NCBI GenBank assembly: GCA_947474225.1 | Contig: CANJHS010000012.1 | Span: 1-62,884 of the forward strand | From: Roseiflexaceae bacterium | GTDB lineage: Bacteria; Chloroflexota; Chloroflexia; Chloroflexales; Roseiflexaceae | Direction of reading: 5' to 3' | DNA length: 62,884 nucleotides | In this document: one piece after another, positions 38,191 to 47,403 of the stretch | How positions within the stretch are numbered: the first letter of the stretch is position 1 | Layout of the letters: the number at the start of each line of letters is the position of its first letter | Notes under the pieces: generated by a model | Database searches by the model: none | What the model was told of the DNA's origin: nothing | Seen by the model: the letters and a program-made list of their open reading frames with translations, nothing else | Program-made: the position numbers and the translations under genes

Positions 38191-38697
38191 ATGGTTTTGG
38201 TAGATGTGATTGTCGTGTTTTGCGTGTCGCTATATGCAGTCATGGGCTTCTACTGGGGTGCCATACGTCAGCTTGTTGCGTTGACGAGTGTGGTTGCGGG
38301 GCTGGTAGTGAGCGGACGTTGGAGCATTGGATTGTCGCATTTTGTGGCAATTGTTGCTCCGAGCGAGCACGCCGCATTATTGATTGCGATGTTGGTAATC
38401 CTGTTTGTCGTGAATGGCACATCGAGCTATTTCGCGTCGGTTATCCAACAACGCTACGGCCTGATTGCATTGGGAATCGTCGATCACAGCATCGGAGCGT
38501 TCCTCGGTGTACTGCAGGCATTGACGACGATAGTGGCGACGATTTTGGTCAGTATTGCATACCCGATAGGGACGTGGCATGACGTGTTGGTTGGGTCATC
38601 GGGTGTCAAGATATTGATATATTTCTTCGGAGGGGCGGTGTTGTCCTTTATCCCCGAGCCTTTACAGACTGCACTGCGTGTAATGGTATACCGGTAG
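38191..38697 (+). CDS. CvpA-family membrane protein
   Basis: A 168-residue integral membrane protein with four hydrophobic segments (about 4-22, 25-45, 60-80, 98-125). VDVIVVFCVSLYAVMGFYWGAIRQL fits the N-terminus of CvpA (colicin V production) proteins, where a small residue and G-x-x-R-Q-L follow the first helix. Role in the cell unclear. Start ATG 38191 after ACGGAG. Confidence 0.85.
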   Translation: MVLVDVIVVFCVSLYAVMGFYWGAIRQLVALTSVVAGLVVSGRWSIGLSHFVAIVAPSEHAALLIAMLVILFVVNGTSSYFASVIQQRYGLIALGIVDHSIGAFLGVLQALTTIVATILVSIAYPIGTWHDVLVGSSGVKILIYFFGGAVLSFIPEPLQTALRVMVYR

Positions 38698-38734
38698 TCG
38701 ATTTACAAACCCCCCTCGATTTGCTAATATGGAA

Positions 38735-38743
38735 TGGTATAAC
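38735..38743 (+). promoter_or_regulatory. Extended -10 promoter of rsfS
   Basis: TGGTATAAC with TATAAC at 38738-38743; no good -35. It is 21 bases before the rsfS start and of the same TGG-TATA type as the cvpA promoter. Confidence 0.45.
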
Positions 38744-38763
38744 GGGGATACGATTGGAGTGGC

Positions 38764-39108
38764 ATGGATACACAGGCATTGGCTCGACGCATTGTCGAAC
38801 TGGCAGAAGACAAACAAGCGACAGATATCGTCTTGTTGGACTTACGTTCGCTGCGTACGTTTGCCGATTATTTTATTATTTGCACGGGTGAATCCGACCG
38901 CCAGCTCAAGGCAGTCCTCGATTCGGTAGAAGAGGGTGTAGCCAAGGAATTTGGTTATGAATCCATACCCGAAGGAAAGACCGAAGCTGGTTGGGTGCTC
39001 CTCGACTATGTCGATATTGTGGTTCATATTTTTTCGAAGGAAATGCGTGACTTCTACAAGCTCGAAAATTTGTGGAACGAAGCAGCTCCGCTCGTTGTGG
39101 TGCAGTGA
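38764..39108 (+). CDS. rsfS: Ribosomal silencing factor RsfS
   Basis: A 114-residue protein that binds L14 and keeps ribosomal subunits apart in poor conditions. DIVLLDLRSLRTFADYFIICTGESDRQ and GWVLLDYVDIVVHIFSKEMRDFYKLENLW are the family signatures. The usual neighbour nadD is absent. Followed 8 bases later by a small membrane-protein gene. Confidence 0.95.
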   Translation: MDTQALARRIVELAEDKQATDIVLLDLRSLRTFADYFIICTGESDRQLKAVLDSVEEGVAKEFGYESIPEGKTEAGWVLLDYVDIVVHIFSKEMRDFYKLENLWNEAAPLVVVQ

Positions 39109-39116
39109 GGTAAAGT

Positions 39117-39296
39117 ATGCAGACAGGACGTTCTCGACTGATTGATTTCAGCCTTGGTGCTGCAATTGGCGCAGCGCTTGGTTTGGTATTGGGTTCGCTG
39201 TTGACCTATTGGATTGGTGACGAAACGATTCGTGCACTCCGCCATGGCATCGGCAAAACTGATGAGCAGCCGAATTTCGAGAAATTGCTGCAATAA
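39117..39296 (+). CDS. Small membrane protein, 59 residues
   Basis: A short reading frame placed between rsfS and a terminator. ATG 39117 is 8 bases after the rsfS stop, and GTGAGG gives a ribosome-binding site. It has one Gly/Ala-rich hydrophobic segment (about 13-33, with GxxxG-like spacing, GAAIGAALGLVLG) followed by a polar tail ending in NFEKLLQ. It looks like a single-pass protein with a small-residue helix suited to pairing. I do not recognise a family. The coupling to rsfS and the terminator 11 bases after its stop support a real gene. Confidence 0.72.
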   Translation: MQTGRSRLIDFSLGAAIGAALGLVLGSLLTYWIGDETIRALRHGIGKTDEQPNFEKLLQ

Positions 39297-39307
39297 GCAG
39301 CGCCTAT

Positions 39308-39343
39308 AAAACACCCCCGTCACACTCGTGACGGGGGTGTTTT
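39308..39343. terminator. Bidirectional terminator
   Basis: A 16-base arm AAAACACCCCCGTCAC (39308-39323) pairs perfectly with 39328-39343 across a 4-base loop. A/T ends on both sides let it serve the rsfS run and the convergent moaDE operon. Confidence 0.95.
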
Positions 39344-39348
39344 GTCTC

Positions 39349-40026
39349 TTAGGTACGTTCGTGTTCGTTGCCGATCCAGTCACGCGCTCCGTCTGCCCAG
39401 TGTTCCTTCTTCCAGATCGGTGCTTTTTCTTTGATGCGGTCCATAATCCATTCTGTGGCCGCAAATGCAGGACCTCGGTGTGCCGCTGCGACGACCACAA
39501 CGACGGCTTTTTCGCCGAGATCTAAGAGTCCGATGCGGTGATGAATGGCGACACGGCCAATGGCAAAGTTCGTTTGGGCTTCGGCGGCTATTTGCGAGAG
39601 GACAGGTACTGCCATCTCGACATACGCTTCATACTCGAGACGTGCGGTGGCACGTGCGCCGAAGTGATTACGGACCGTGCCGACGAAGGTCACGATGGCA
39701 CCCATGTCGGGAGCGGCTACTGCGACCTCGAGCGGGGCGGTCTGGAGCGGCTGGTCGGTCACCCAAAAGAGTGGTGTAGATGACCCGCCGCTGACCGGTG
39801 GGATGAAGGCAACGGTGTCGCCATGCTGCACAGGGGTAGACGTATCGCCGAAGTGTTCGTTGCGGGCGAGCAGTACGCGTCCGCGGTATGGGATGAGGGC
39901 AGGGTACCGCTGCTCGAGGGCATCCCATATGTGACCAAGGGTAGCACCGTCACTGAACTCGAGGCGTTCCGATGCTGTTCCTGTAATGTCGCGATGGGAT
40001 GCAAAGTACCGAACGGTGACGAGCAT
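39349..40026 (-). CDS. moaDE: Fused MoaD-MoaE molybdopterin synthase
   Basis: A 225-residue fusion. Residues 1-80 are MoaD (ubiquitin-like), ending FIPPVSGG, the Gly-Gly that must carry the thiocarboxylate sulfur. Residues 84-215 are MoaE (TFVGTVRNH, VAIHHRIGLLDLGEKAVVV, RIKEKAPIWKKE with the catalytic Lys). In separate proteins the MoaD C-terminus is free, so this fusion presumably has to be cut after GG, as known for mycobacterial MoaX. Makes molybdopterin from precursor Z. No other moa gene is close. Last gene of the HDAC-hisHAF operon. Confidence 0.95.
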   Translation of the reverse strand: MLVTVRYFASHRDITGTASERLEFSDGATLGHIWDALEQRYPALIPYRGRVLLARNEHFGDTSTPVQHGDTVAFIPPVSGGSSTPLFWVTDQPLQTAPLEVAVAAPDMGAIVTFVGTVRNHFGARATARLEYEAYVEMAVPVLSQIAAEAQTNFAIGRVAIHHRIGLLDLGEKAVVVVVAAAHRGPAFAATEWIMDRIKEKAPIWKKEHWADGARDWIGNEHERT

Positions 40027-40031
40027 ACAAT

Positions 40032-40805
40032 TTACCTCATTGGAACGCCGCGTGTGCGGAGATATTTTTTGGCAGCGGCAATAGTGAAATCGCCAAAGTG
40101 AAAGATACTTGCTGCTAGCACTGCGTCAGCGCCGCCATCCATGTACCCATCATAGAGGTGCTCGAGTATGCCTGCGCCCCCCGAGGCAATGACAGGGATA
40201 GTGACACGTGAGGTGATGGCGTGGAGGAGTTCGATGTCATAGCCTGCATAGGTACCATCGGCGTCCATGCTATTGATGACGAGTTCGCCGGCGCCGAGTT
40301 CAGCACCACGAACTGCCCATGCGACCGCATCAAGCCCGGTTGAACGGGCATTGGCACCGGTGTGGGTGAACACCTCCCAGGTGGGTGGTGCCCCCGCAGC
40401 TGACGTCCGGCGGGCGTCGATAGAAAGCACCATGCATTGGCTGCCGTAGCGCTGTGCCCCGTCAGTAATCAGTTGCGGATTGAGGACTGCGGCGGTGTTA
40501 ATCGAAATTTTGTCGGCACCGGCACGAAGCATCCGATACATATCATCCACAGTGCGAATTCCACCGCCAACAGTGAGCGGGATGAACACCTGCGCTGCGG
40601 TGCGCTCGACGACGTCAACCATGATGTTGCGGTCATCTGAACTTGCGGTTATGTCATAAAACACAAGCTCATCTGCACCGCTATCATTGTAGAATGCTGC
40701 CAAGACGACGGGGTCGCCCGCATCACGATGATCGAGGAACGATACGCCTTTGACGACCCGGCCTGCCTTGACGTCGAGGCAAGGTATGATGCGGCGTTTG
40801 AGCAT
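40032..40805 (-). CDS. hisF: Imidazole glycerol phosphate synthase, HisF
   Basis: A 257-residue TIM-barrel cyclase subunit. [15 protein letters not shown] (7-21) with catalytic Asp11, [10 protein letters not shown] and LSIDARR (second catalytic Asp), and VIASGGAG are diagnostic. Works with HisH, which delivers ammonia. Between hisA and hisF lies a coiled-coil gene, 2 bases upstream. It precedes moaDE by 5 bases. Confidence 0.96.
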   Translation of the reverse strand: MLKRRIIPCLDVKAGRVVKGVSFLDHRDAGDPVVLAAFYNDSGADELVFYDITASSDDRNIMVDVVERTAAQVFIPLTVGGGIRTVDDMYRMLRAGADKISINTAAVLNPQLITDGAQRYGSQCMVLSIDARRTSAAGAPPTWEVFTHTGANARSTGLDAVAWAVRGAELGAGELVINSMDADGTYAGYDIELLHAITSRVTIPVIASGGAGILEHLYDGYMDGGADAVLAASIFHFGDFTIAAAKKYLRTRGVPMR

Positions 40806-40807
40806 GA

Positions 40808-41917
40808 TTAGCGGTTCTTCCCATCGGTGTCTGGCGCAGGAAGGCGTTCGATCTTGATGCGTTCGAGCATGCTAGAGAAATTTTTGGTCAGCATACCGAG
40901 GAGCTCTATTTCGCGCGTGTCGATGTCCGTGAAGTGTGCCACGTGCTCGTGCTGCATGTTTTCGAGACGGTTGCTGGTACGTGTGATGCGTTGTTCCAGG
41001 TCACGGACATAGCTGTCCACACGTTCGATCCAGGTAGTAATTTGGCGCAGCTGGCGATCTTCCATCTCTTGAATAGACGAAATTTTCTCATCCTGCTGGA
41101 GGCGTATTTCTTCGATGCGTTGTTGGTTGGACAAGAATCGTTCGGTAGAAGTCCGTTCGATTTGTTTCGTCTCTTGGAGGAGTTCTGCGATTCGGTTTGA
41201 GACAACTACCAGTTGCTCGGGGATTTCGTTGACTACTTTGTCAATTTGTGAACGGAAGTCATCGACGCGCAAGAGTCTGCTCTGTTGTTCGCTGATGAGG
41301 AGTTTGCTGTCAGCAACGAGCTGCTGGTTTTCGGCGGATTGGCGGCGTAGTTGTTGCTTTTCGATTTGTACTTCTTCGAGGATTTTGCGCAGTTCGGTGC
41401 GACGTGTGTCTTCGGCCGTCTGGAAGGTATCGAGGCGCGCAAGCACGTTGCGATAGCGTTCATCGGACTCGCGGACGAGGGCAAAGAGTGCGCCGATTTT
41501 CTGCTCGGTCTCGTTGATCCGATTGATGAGGCTCGCAACGGTAACCCGGTCTGTTTTGCGGGCTTCGGCGAGTTCTTGGATTTGCGACTGCATATCGCGG
41601 ATAGGACGCACACCTTCGTCGATTTTGACCAAGGTGCTGGCGAATTCTTTGCGGAGGCTGGTAATTTCTCGGCGAAAGCCCTCGACCGTTTGATTGAGCT
41701 CTTGGGCATTGCGCGTGAACTGATTGTTGAGCTCGGCGACTTCACTTTCGGTTTTGCGGAGATGCTCGACAGAAAGTTGGTATTTTTGGGTCTGATCGCG
41801 AAGCATGCGACGGAGTTCGTCGATTTGATTTTGCAGATGGGTCATCTGCGTTTGGCCGGCGTTGCGGTTGCGTTCTTCGGCGAATTTCTCGCTGATGTTG
41901 GGATTAGAATCGCTCAT
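40808..41917 (-). CDS. Coiled-coil protein of unknown function
   Basis: A 369-residue protein, almost wholly helical and charged (Glu, Gln, Arg, Leu), with heptad-like spacing from about residue 25 to 345. It has no Cys-rich, catalytic or membrane motif. The extreme ends ([12 protein letters not shown], and the Pro-rich DTDGKNR tail) look unstructured. It resembles SMC- or tropomyosin-like stretches only in composition. Its start overlaps the hisA stop by 4 bases and its end is 2 bases from hisF, so it is translationally embedded in the histidine operon. I do not recognise a family. Scaffold or cell-structure roles are possible, without evidence. Confidence 0.9.
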   Translation of the reverse strand: MSDSNPNISEKFAEERNRNAGQTQMTHLQNQIDELRRMLRDQTQKYQLSVEHLRKTESEVAELNNQFTRNAQELNQTVEGFRREITSLRKEFASTLVKIDEGVRPIRDMQSQIQELAEARKTDRVTVASLINRINETEQKIGALFALVRESDERYRNVLARLDTFQTAEDTRRTELRKILEEVQIEKQQLRRQSAENQQLVADSKLLISEQQSRLLRVDDFRSQIDKVVNEIPEQLVVVSNRIAELLQETKQIERTSTERFLSNQQRIEEIRLQQDEKISSIQEMEDRQLRQITTWIERVDSYVRDLEQRITRTSNRLENMQHEHVAHFTDIDTREIELLGMLTKNFSSMLERIKIERLPAPDTDGKNR

Positions 41918-42642
41918 AGAGCCTCCGATGCAAGCGCCTGGAGCGCGGCTTGTATAGTGATATCACCGGTATAGAGTGCCCTGCCGACGACAGCGCCATG
42001 GACACCGCGGTGGGCCAGGATGAGGAGTTGATTGGTGTTGCTGACTCCACCAGATGCGATGATACGTGGACCGTTGGGGCTCAGCAGGGCTGCGGTGGCG
42101 TCGTAGTTTGGTTCGGTCATTGTACCGTCTCGGCTGATGTCAGTATAGATAATCCTGGCGACCCCGAGTGCAGCCATTTGCATGACCAAATCTGTTGCAG
42201 CGACGTGTGAGCCAGCCAGCCAACCAGCAGTGTGGACATACCCATCACGAGCATCGACGCCGACAATGATTGCATCGCCGTGGGCGGCGACCAAATCACG
42301 GACAAAGTCTTGATCACTGACTGCTTTGGTGCCAATGATAGTGCGCCGCACCCCAAGGGCACGTACGGTCGCGACGTCTGCGTGCGTGCGGATGCCCCCG
42401 CCGAGTTGAACGGGGATAGACACTGCAGCGCAGATAGCCGCGATGGCATCCGTGTTGATGGGTTTGCCAGCCTTGGCTCCATCCAAATCTACCACGTGCA
42501 GCTGTGTCGCGCCGGCTGCTTGCCAGCGCTTGGCAGCATTGGCAGGGGATTCGTCATAGATTTGTGCGGTGGCGTAGTCGCCTTGGGTAAGTCGCACACA
42601 CCGACCTTCGTGGATGTCGATTGCGGGGTAGAGTTCAAACAT
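41914..42642 (-). CDS. hisA: ProFAR isomerase HisA
   Basis: A 242-residue TIM-barrel isomerase for the fourth step of histidine synthesis. [14 protein letters not shown] with catalytic Asp8, [20 protein letters not shown] with the second Asp, and IIASGGVSN are diagnostic. I chose ATG 42642, which overlaps the end of hisH by 8 bases; the frame further upstream is inside hisH. Its end overlaps the coiled-coil gene. Confidence 0.95.
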   Translation of the reverse strand: MFELYPAIDIHEGRCVRLTQGDYATAQIYDESPANAAKRWQAAGATQLHVVDLDGAKAGKPINTDAIAAICAAVSIPVQLGGGIRTHADVATVRALGVRRTIIGTKAVSDQDFVRDLVAAHGDAIIVGVDARDGYVHTAGWLAGSHVAATDLVMQMAALGVARIIYTDISRDGTMTEPNYDATAALLSPNGPRIIASGGVSNTNQLLILAHRGVHGAVVGRALYTGDITIQAALQALASEAL

Positions 42643-43282
42643 GGGTTGGCTCGCATTCGATCTGAGCAATATGCGTGACAAAGTTCCGAAGGAATCGAAG
42701 CCCCAAGGCCCCACTCTTTTCGGGATGGAATTGTGCTGCTACTAGTGTATCGCGCATCAAGACACTCGGGAATGGTTGCCCATACTGTGTTGTCCCGGCA
42801 ATAGTTGCACGATCTAGCACGTCGCAGAAATATGAATGGACAAAATAAAAGTCTGACCCATTGGGGATACCAGTAAAGATAGGATGTTCGGCTGTTTCTG
42901 GAGTTGTGTATACTTCGTTCCAGCCAATTTGCGGGACCTTGAGGTCGCTGTCGGGGAATCGTCGCACCGTCCCGGCGATGACCCCTAAACACGCGTGCTG
43001 GCCAAACTCGAGGCTGTCGTCTAATAAAACCTGCATCCCCACACAAATCCCCAGGAACGGCACACCGCGACCAATGGCATCACGGATGACGGGAGCGAGA
43101 CCGCGTGCAATCAGCGATTCCATGGTGTCGCGGGTTGCACCCACGCCTGGCAGCACGATTGCTGTGGCAGCAGCCACAACTGATGGGTCACTGGTCACCG
43201 TGAGTGGCGCGCCGATGTGCGTCAGCGCGCGGACGACATTGGGCAGATTGCCGGCACCATAATCAACGACTGCGAGTGACAT
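42635..43282 (-). CDS. hisH: Imidazole glycerol phosphate synthase, HisH
   Basis: A 215-residue class I glutamine amidotransferase subunit that feeds ammonia to His[13 protein letters not shown] starts it, [11 protein letters not shown] has the nucleophile Cys, and [10 protein letters not shown] the His-Glu pair. GGAG precedes the ATG. Nine bases after the HDAC-like gene. Confidence 0.96.
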   Translation of the reverse strand: MSLAVVDYGAGNLPNVVRALTHIGAPLTVTSDPSVVAAATAIVLPGVGATRDTMESLIARGLAPVIRDAIGRGVPFLGICVGMQVLLDDSLEFGQHACLGVIAGTVRRFPDSDLKVPQIGWNEVYTTPETAEHPIFTGIPNGSDFYFVHSYFCDVLDRATIAGTTQYGQPFPSVLMRDTLVAAQFHPEKSGALGLRFLRNFVTHIAQIECEPTHV

Positions 43283-43291
43283 GCGGGCTCC

Positions 43292-44323
43292 TTAGGTAGG
43301 TCTCAGCAATGGGTGGTTGGCCAATAACCACGCGATGGTTGCGTCTGCGCGATGCGGATCGCTCGGTTTGCTGCCGAGGTGATCTGCGATGCGCGGGAGA
43401 TTTTGCATCAGCCGAACAAGGCCGTGGGCACATCCCGCCAGTGCGCGCATGCTATACCCACCTTCGAGAACAGCGCACCATCGTCCGCGACAGAGGCGCT
43501 CAGCAGCGTTTTTGATGAGGGCACAAATGTCGAGGTAGCCATCAACGGACAAGCGACAATTGCCGATGGGGTCATCCCAGTGTGCATCAAATCCGGCAGA
43601 AAGCAGAATTGCATCGGGTTGGAATCGTTCGAGTGCCGGGATGACCACATCAGTATACGCACGCACAAAAGCATTGTCACCGCTTTGTGCTGGCATAGGG
43701 ACATTGAGTGTCGTGCCCATTCCCGCTCCGGTCCCGTAGGTACTGCGTGCTCCTGTACCAGGGTAGAGTGGCCATCCGTGGGTGGATATATAGAGAATGT
43801 CGGGGTCTGCAGCAAAAATGTCTTCGGTACCATTCCCGTGATGGACATCAATATCGACAATCGCTATACGCCTGAGTCCATGGGCCTGTTGCGCATGGCG
43901 TGCAGCAATGGCGACGTTGTTGTAGAAACAAAATCCCATTGCGACTGTTGCCGTGGCGTGATGGCCAGGTGGCCGGATAAGGGCAAATGCGATTTTGTCC
44001 TGCATCATCGCATCTACCGCATTGCACGCCCCCGAAGCAGCAGCATATGCTGCCTCCGCACTCCCTGCGAGGATGTAGGTATCGCTGTCTAGCCTCGGTA
44101 CGCGTTGTGCAGCGTGTGATTGGTCGTTGAGCCATGCAATCTGGGCTGGGGGATGGACGCGTTCGATGGTCGTAACTGGCACAAGCTGAATATCGGCATA
44201 TGTCGCAGTAGACTGTCCATCAGCGGCAATTGCAGCAAAGATTGCCGCGAGGCGCCCTGCGTGTTCGGGGTGTTGATGGGTATGGACAGTGTGGTGTGTT
44301 GATGTAATGAGTATCGTCGACAT
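43292..44323 (-). CDS. Histone deacetylase-family hydrolase
   Basis: A 343-residue zinc-dependent deacetylase of the HDAC/AcuC/acetylpolyamine amidohydrolase superfamily. LIRPPGHHAT, VDIDVHHGNGTEDIF (Asp and His zinc ligands and charge relay) and SAGFDAHWDDPIG (second Asp ligand) are intact, so it should be active. Substrate is probably an acetylated amine or protein Lys. First gene of the operon with hisH, hisA, coiled coil, hisF and moaDE; a metabolic link to histidine is not obvious. Divergent from the gene at 44479. Confidence 0.93.
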   Translation of the reverse strand: MSTILITSTHHTVHTHQHPEHAGRLAAIFAAIAADGQSTATYADIQLVPVTTIERVHPPAQIAWLNDQSHAAQRVPRLDSDTYILAGSAEAAYAAASGACNAVDAMMQDKIAFALIRPPGHHATATVAMGFCFYNNVAIAARHAQQAHGLRRIAIVDIDVHHGNGTEDIFAADPDILYISTHGWPLYPGTGARSTYGTGAGMGTTLNVPMPAQSGDNAFVRAYTDVVIPALERFQPDAILLSAGFDAHWDDPIGNCRLSVDGYLDICALIKNAAERLCRGRWCAVLEGGYSMRALAGCAHGLVRLMQNLPRIADHLGSKPSDPHRADATIAWLLANHPLLRPT

Positions 44324-44478
44324 GCGTGTACGTTCTCTGTGTCAATAGTTCAGTATATCACAGGCCTTTTGTGCCCCTGGAATGCAGTCGTCGCAATCTC
44401 CAAAATAAAGGCGTGATTGTGCCATTGAATAGAGTAAAATAGATGGTACTGATGGGCATGCACCATATAAAGGAATAT

Positions 44479-45096
44479 ATGACACTGAGCTACGAAGAAC
44501 TCGCGAATGCACTCGAAGAAGGCTGGTCAGTCATTGGGTTGCACGAGCACGATGTTGCTGAGCAAATCAATCCGACTACGCTTGAACGAACCTTTCGTGC
44601 GGAACTGTTCCCCGAGCATGGGGATCCTTTGACCGAGCACAACACGCCGCCCTGGGTCGAAGTGACATTGGTATGGGGGCCAGCGCACCAGATTCATTCG
44701 GGGCCAATGGTGAATATGCCGTTGGAATTGACCTGGGAATATACCATTACCGTACCTCCTGCAGATAAGCGCAGCGATAGTGAATTGATTCGCACGCTAC
44801 AGTCTGCAATTCAGACGACATTGCGCAAATTGTTCCACGAAGATGTCGGTCACGACGTACTCTCACTCGAGATACGCCGTGCCTACAAAGCGCCCGAAGC
44901 ACGTGAGCTGCGTTGCCTCGAGATTCATGCCCGTGGCAGTAGCGACATCTCTGATGTACTGACCGGGCTTGGTCATGAACACATGACCACGGTCATCCAA
45001 GAAGAGTATGCTATGGTCAATACCCTGTTGCAGACGTTCGCAGATACATTTAGTCCGGGTTCGGTGGGTGGCTACCGTTCCGTCGAATCAGCCTAG
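44479..45096 (+). CDS. Hypothetical protein upstream of lspA
   Basis: A 205-residue acidic soluble protein without a recognised family. Trp-rich stretches WVEVTLVWGPAHQ and LELTWEYTITVPP suggest a beta-sheet core, followed by a helix-rich C-terminal half with SLEIRRAYKAPEARELRCLEIHARG. I chose ATG 44479, with AAAGGA a few bases ahead; in-frame ATGs at 44443 and 44455 are possible but lack a ribosome-binding site. A -10-like TAAAAT occurs near 44433. It is 8 bases before lspA. Confidence 0.78.
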   Translation: MTLSYEELANALEEGWSVIGLHEHDVAEQINPTTLERTFRAELFPEHGDPLTEHNTPPWVEVTLVWGPAHQIHSGPMVNMPLELTWEYTITVPPADKRSDSELIRTLQSAIQTTLRKLFHEDVGHDVLSLEIRRAYKAPEARELRCLEIHARGSSDISDVLTGLGHEHMTTVIQEEYAMVNTLLQTFADTFSPGSVGGYRSVESA

Positions 45097-45104
45097 GAGT
45101 ACGC

Positions 45105-45593
45105 ATGTCGAATACCCGCCGCATCTGGTTAATTCCCCTTATCGTGACGCTGGTGGTGGTGATTTGCGATCGCCTCAGCAAGGTCTGGATTGACACGCAT
45201 CTCGGCCCAATCGAGGGGACGAGTATCCCCATTATCGAACCATGGTTGCGCCTGACGTATGTAAAAAACACCGGTGTCGCCTTTGGTTTGTTCCAGGGTA
45301 TCCCGCATTTCTTTACGATTATGAACATCATCATTAGTGGCGCAGCACTCTACATGTATCGCTATCAGATGATGCACACCGTGCTGACAAAGTTGGCCAT
45401 TGGAGGCATTGTCGGTGGCGCTATCGGCAACATCATCGATCGCCTGCGCCAAGGTTTTGTGACGGATTTTGTCCATGTGACTTGGTTCCCCGGGATTTTC
45501 AACGTCGCCGACAGTGCCATCACGGTGAGTGTGATTGCATTGGCGATTGCGTCGTTGCGTAATGAAGTCGAGTTGACTCGTGACCATTCCTGA
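45105..45593 (+). CDS. lspA: Signal peptidase II
   Basis: A 162-residue membrane aspartyl protease that trims prolipoproteins. Four hydrophobic helices; the catalytic Asp pair is in GAIGNIIDRLRQGFVTDFV and FNVADSAITV. RLTYVKNTGVAFGLF is also typical. It overlaps the next gene by 14 bases. Lipobox-bearing substrates in this window are the YceI protein (20400) and the protease (60649). Confidence 0.95.
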   Translation: MSNTRRIWLIPLIVTLVVVICDRLSKVWIDTHLGPIEGTSIPIIEPWLRLTYVKNTGVAFGLFQGIPHFFTIMNIIISGAALYMYRYQMMHTVLTKLAIGGIVGGAIGNIIDRLRQGFVTDFVHVTWFPGIFNVADSAITVSVIALAIASLRNEVELTRDHS

Positions 45594-46509
45594 AGACGAC
45601 CAGATTGTCTTGGTAGTAGAACGCGAAGCCGTTGGTGTTCGCCTGGATAAGTACATAGCCGCAGAACTCGACGATGTGACCCGGAGCACGGTCCAAAGAC
45701 TCATCGAGCAAGGTGCCATCCTGCGCAATGACGTCGTGACACGTGCTGCCGAGCCGCTCAAATTGGGTGATCGGATTAGTATCCGAATCCCCGAGCCCGA
45801 AGACACGTCACTGGTGGCTGAAGATATTCCATTAACGGTCATATATGCTGACGCAGACATTGTTGTTATCGACAAACCGGCAGGCATGGTGGTTCATCCC
45901 GCCCCCGGGCATGCGCGTGGGACGTTGGTAAACGCATTGTTGTACAAATTCCCTGACATGGTCGTGGGCGGCGGTACGCGGCCGGGTATCGTCCATCGGA
46001 TCGACCGTGATACGTCTGGTCTGTTGGTGGTGGCCCGCAATGATGCTGCCCTGCATGGTTTGCAGGAACAACAGCAGGCCCATACCATGCACAAAGAGTA
46101 CATCGCGCTGGTATCAGGCGGTATGTCCGCGACGAGCGGGACCATTGATGCACCAATCGCACGCCATCCGCGCGACCGCTTGCGCATGGCCGTCATCGCG
46201 GGCGGACGATCGGCGATTACTCATTGGGAGGTTATCGAAAAGATCGGGCAACTCTCGTTGCTCAAAGTCATGCTCGAGACCGGCCGTACACATCAGATTC
46301 GCGTGCACTGCCAACATATTTATCACCCGATTATCGGCGACCAGATTTATGGAGCGCAGATGAGTGGCATCAAACTCGAACGTCAATTCCTGCATGCACA
46401 CGCGCTGGGATTCAACCACCCGCGTACTGGCGAACCGATGCACTTCACGAGTCCTATCCCTGCTGATTTGCAACGTGTGCTGGATTACCATCATCGAATG
46501 CAGCGCTAA
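45580..46509 (+). CDS. rluD: 23S rRNA pseudouridine synthase, RluD-like
   Basis: A 309-residue enzyme. An N-terminal S4 RNA-binding domain (VRLDKYIAAELDDVTRSTVQRLIEQGAI, about 17-45) precedes the catalytic domain with VVHPAPGHARGTLVNALL and the HRIDRDTSGLLV motif whose second Asp is catalytic. RluA/RluD family; RluD by the S4 domain and the lspA neighbour, a frequent pairing. GTG start at 45580 inside the end of lspA. Confidence 0.93.
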   Translation: MTIPEDDQIVLVVEREAVGVRLDKYIAAELDDVTRSTVQRLIEQGAILRNDVVTRAAEPLKLGDRISIRIPEPEDTSLVAEDIPLTVIYADADIVVIDKPAGMVVHPAPGHARGTLVNALLYKFPDMVVGGGTRPGIVHRIDRDTSGLLVVARNDAALHGLQEQQQAHTMHKEYIALVSGGMSATSGTIDAPIARHPRDRLRMAVIAGGRSAITHWEVIEKIGQLSLLKVMLETGRTHQIRVHCQHIYHPIIGDQIYGAQMSGIKLERQFLHAHALGFNHPRTGEPMHFTSPIPADLQRVLDYHHRMQR

Positions 46510-46539
46510 AACGACTGCACTACGTCAGAGGAGCCCACA

Positions 46540-47403
46540 ATGAAGTTTGGATCACACGTTTCTACCTCTGGCGGGCTGGTAAAAGCCTTTGCCAATGCAC
46601 AAGCAGCCGGCTGCGATGCAATCCAAATATTCTCCAAAAACCAGCAGCAGTGGAAGGCAAAGCCACTCGGTGCAGACGAAATCAGCGCATTTCGCAGTGC
46701 ACATGCCGCAAGTGGCATAAACCCGCTGGTTGTCCATGATTCGTATCTAATCAATCTTGCCTCACCAGACGACGAGCTGCAGGCTAAGTCTCGTGCGGCT
46801 TTTGCTGACGAGATTCACCGTTGTGGCCAATTGGGAATTCCTTATTTGGTGACGCATCCTGGCGCACACGTCGGCTCAGGTATCGAGGCAGGCTTAGCAC
46901 GTGTAGCTGCCGCGCTGGATGCGATTTTGGCTGTAGACACCAATCCCGATGTCACCGTATTGCTCGAGACGACCGCAGGGCAAGGGACGGTGCTCGGACG
47001 CTCCTTCCAAGAAATCGCTCAGATCATTGCTGCGTGCAAATACCCCGAGCGGCTGGGTGTCTGTTTGGACACCTGTCATATTTTGGTGGCAGGCTACGAA
47101 TTCCGCACCCCCGATGCATGTGCGGCCATGTTGGCAGATTTTGATGCGACCATCGGGTTGCAGCGTCTCAAAATCATACATGCCAATGATGCACAGAAGG
47201 ATTTGGGGTCAAAAACCGATAGACATACCCACATTGGTGAGGGATTCGTCGGCAAGGATGGTTTTCGTAATCTGATGCGGCATCCCTACATTCGCACCGT
47301 GCCGTTTATCCTCGAGACTCCTAAAGACAACGACCCCGACGACGACATCCGCAACATCGCTCTGTTGCGTACACTCGCAGAAGAGGCTGAACATGCAGCG
47401 TGA
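46540..47403 (+). CDS. nfo: Endonuclease IV
   Basis: A 287-residue AP endonuclease of the TIM-barrel zinc type. FGSHVSTSGGL starts it. THPGAHVG, LETTAGQGTVLG, VCLDTCHIL and HANDAQKDLGSKTDRHTHIGEG hold the metal ligands. Cuts at abasic sites for base excision repair, in the same window as mutY. It overlaps the M24 peptidase by 11 bases. Confidence 0.96.
   Translation: MKFGSHVSTSGGLVKAFANAQAAGCDAIQIFSKNQQQWKAKPLGADEISAFRSAHAASGINPLVVHDSYLINLASPDDELQAKSRAAFADEIHRCGQLGIPYLVTHPGAHVGSGIEAGLARVAAALDAILAVDTNPDVTVLLETTAGQGTVLGRSFQEIAQIIAACKYPERLGVCLDTCHILVAGYEFRTPDACAAMLADFDATIGLQRLKIIHANDAQKDLGSKTDRHTHIGEGFVGKDGFRNLMRHPYIRTVPFILETPKDNDPDDDIRNIALLRTLAEEAEHAA

Noticed and set aside
41351-41974. 207-residue plus-strand frame
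   Set aside because: It is antisense to the coiled-coil gene and overlaps hisA; charged helical genes often leave the opposite strand open.
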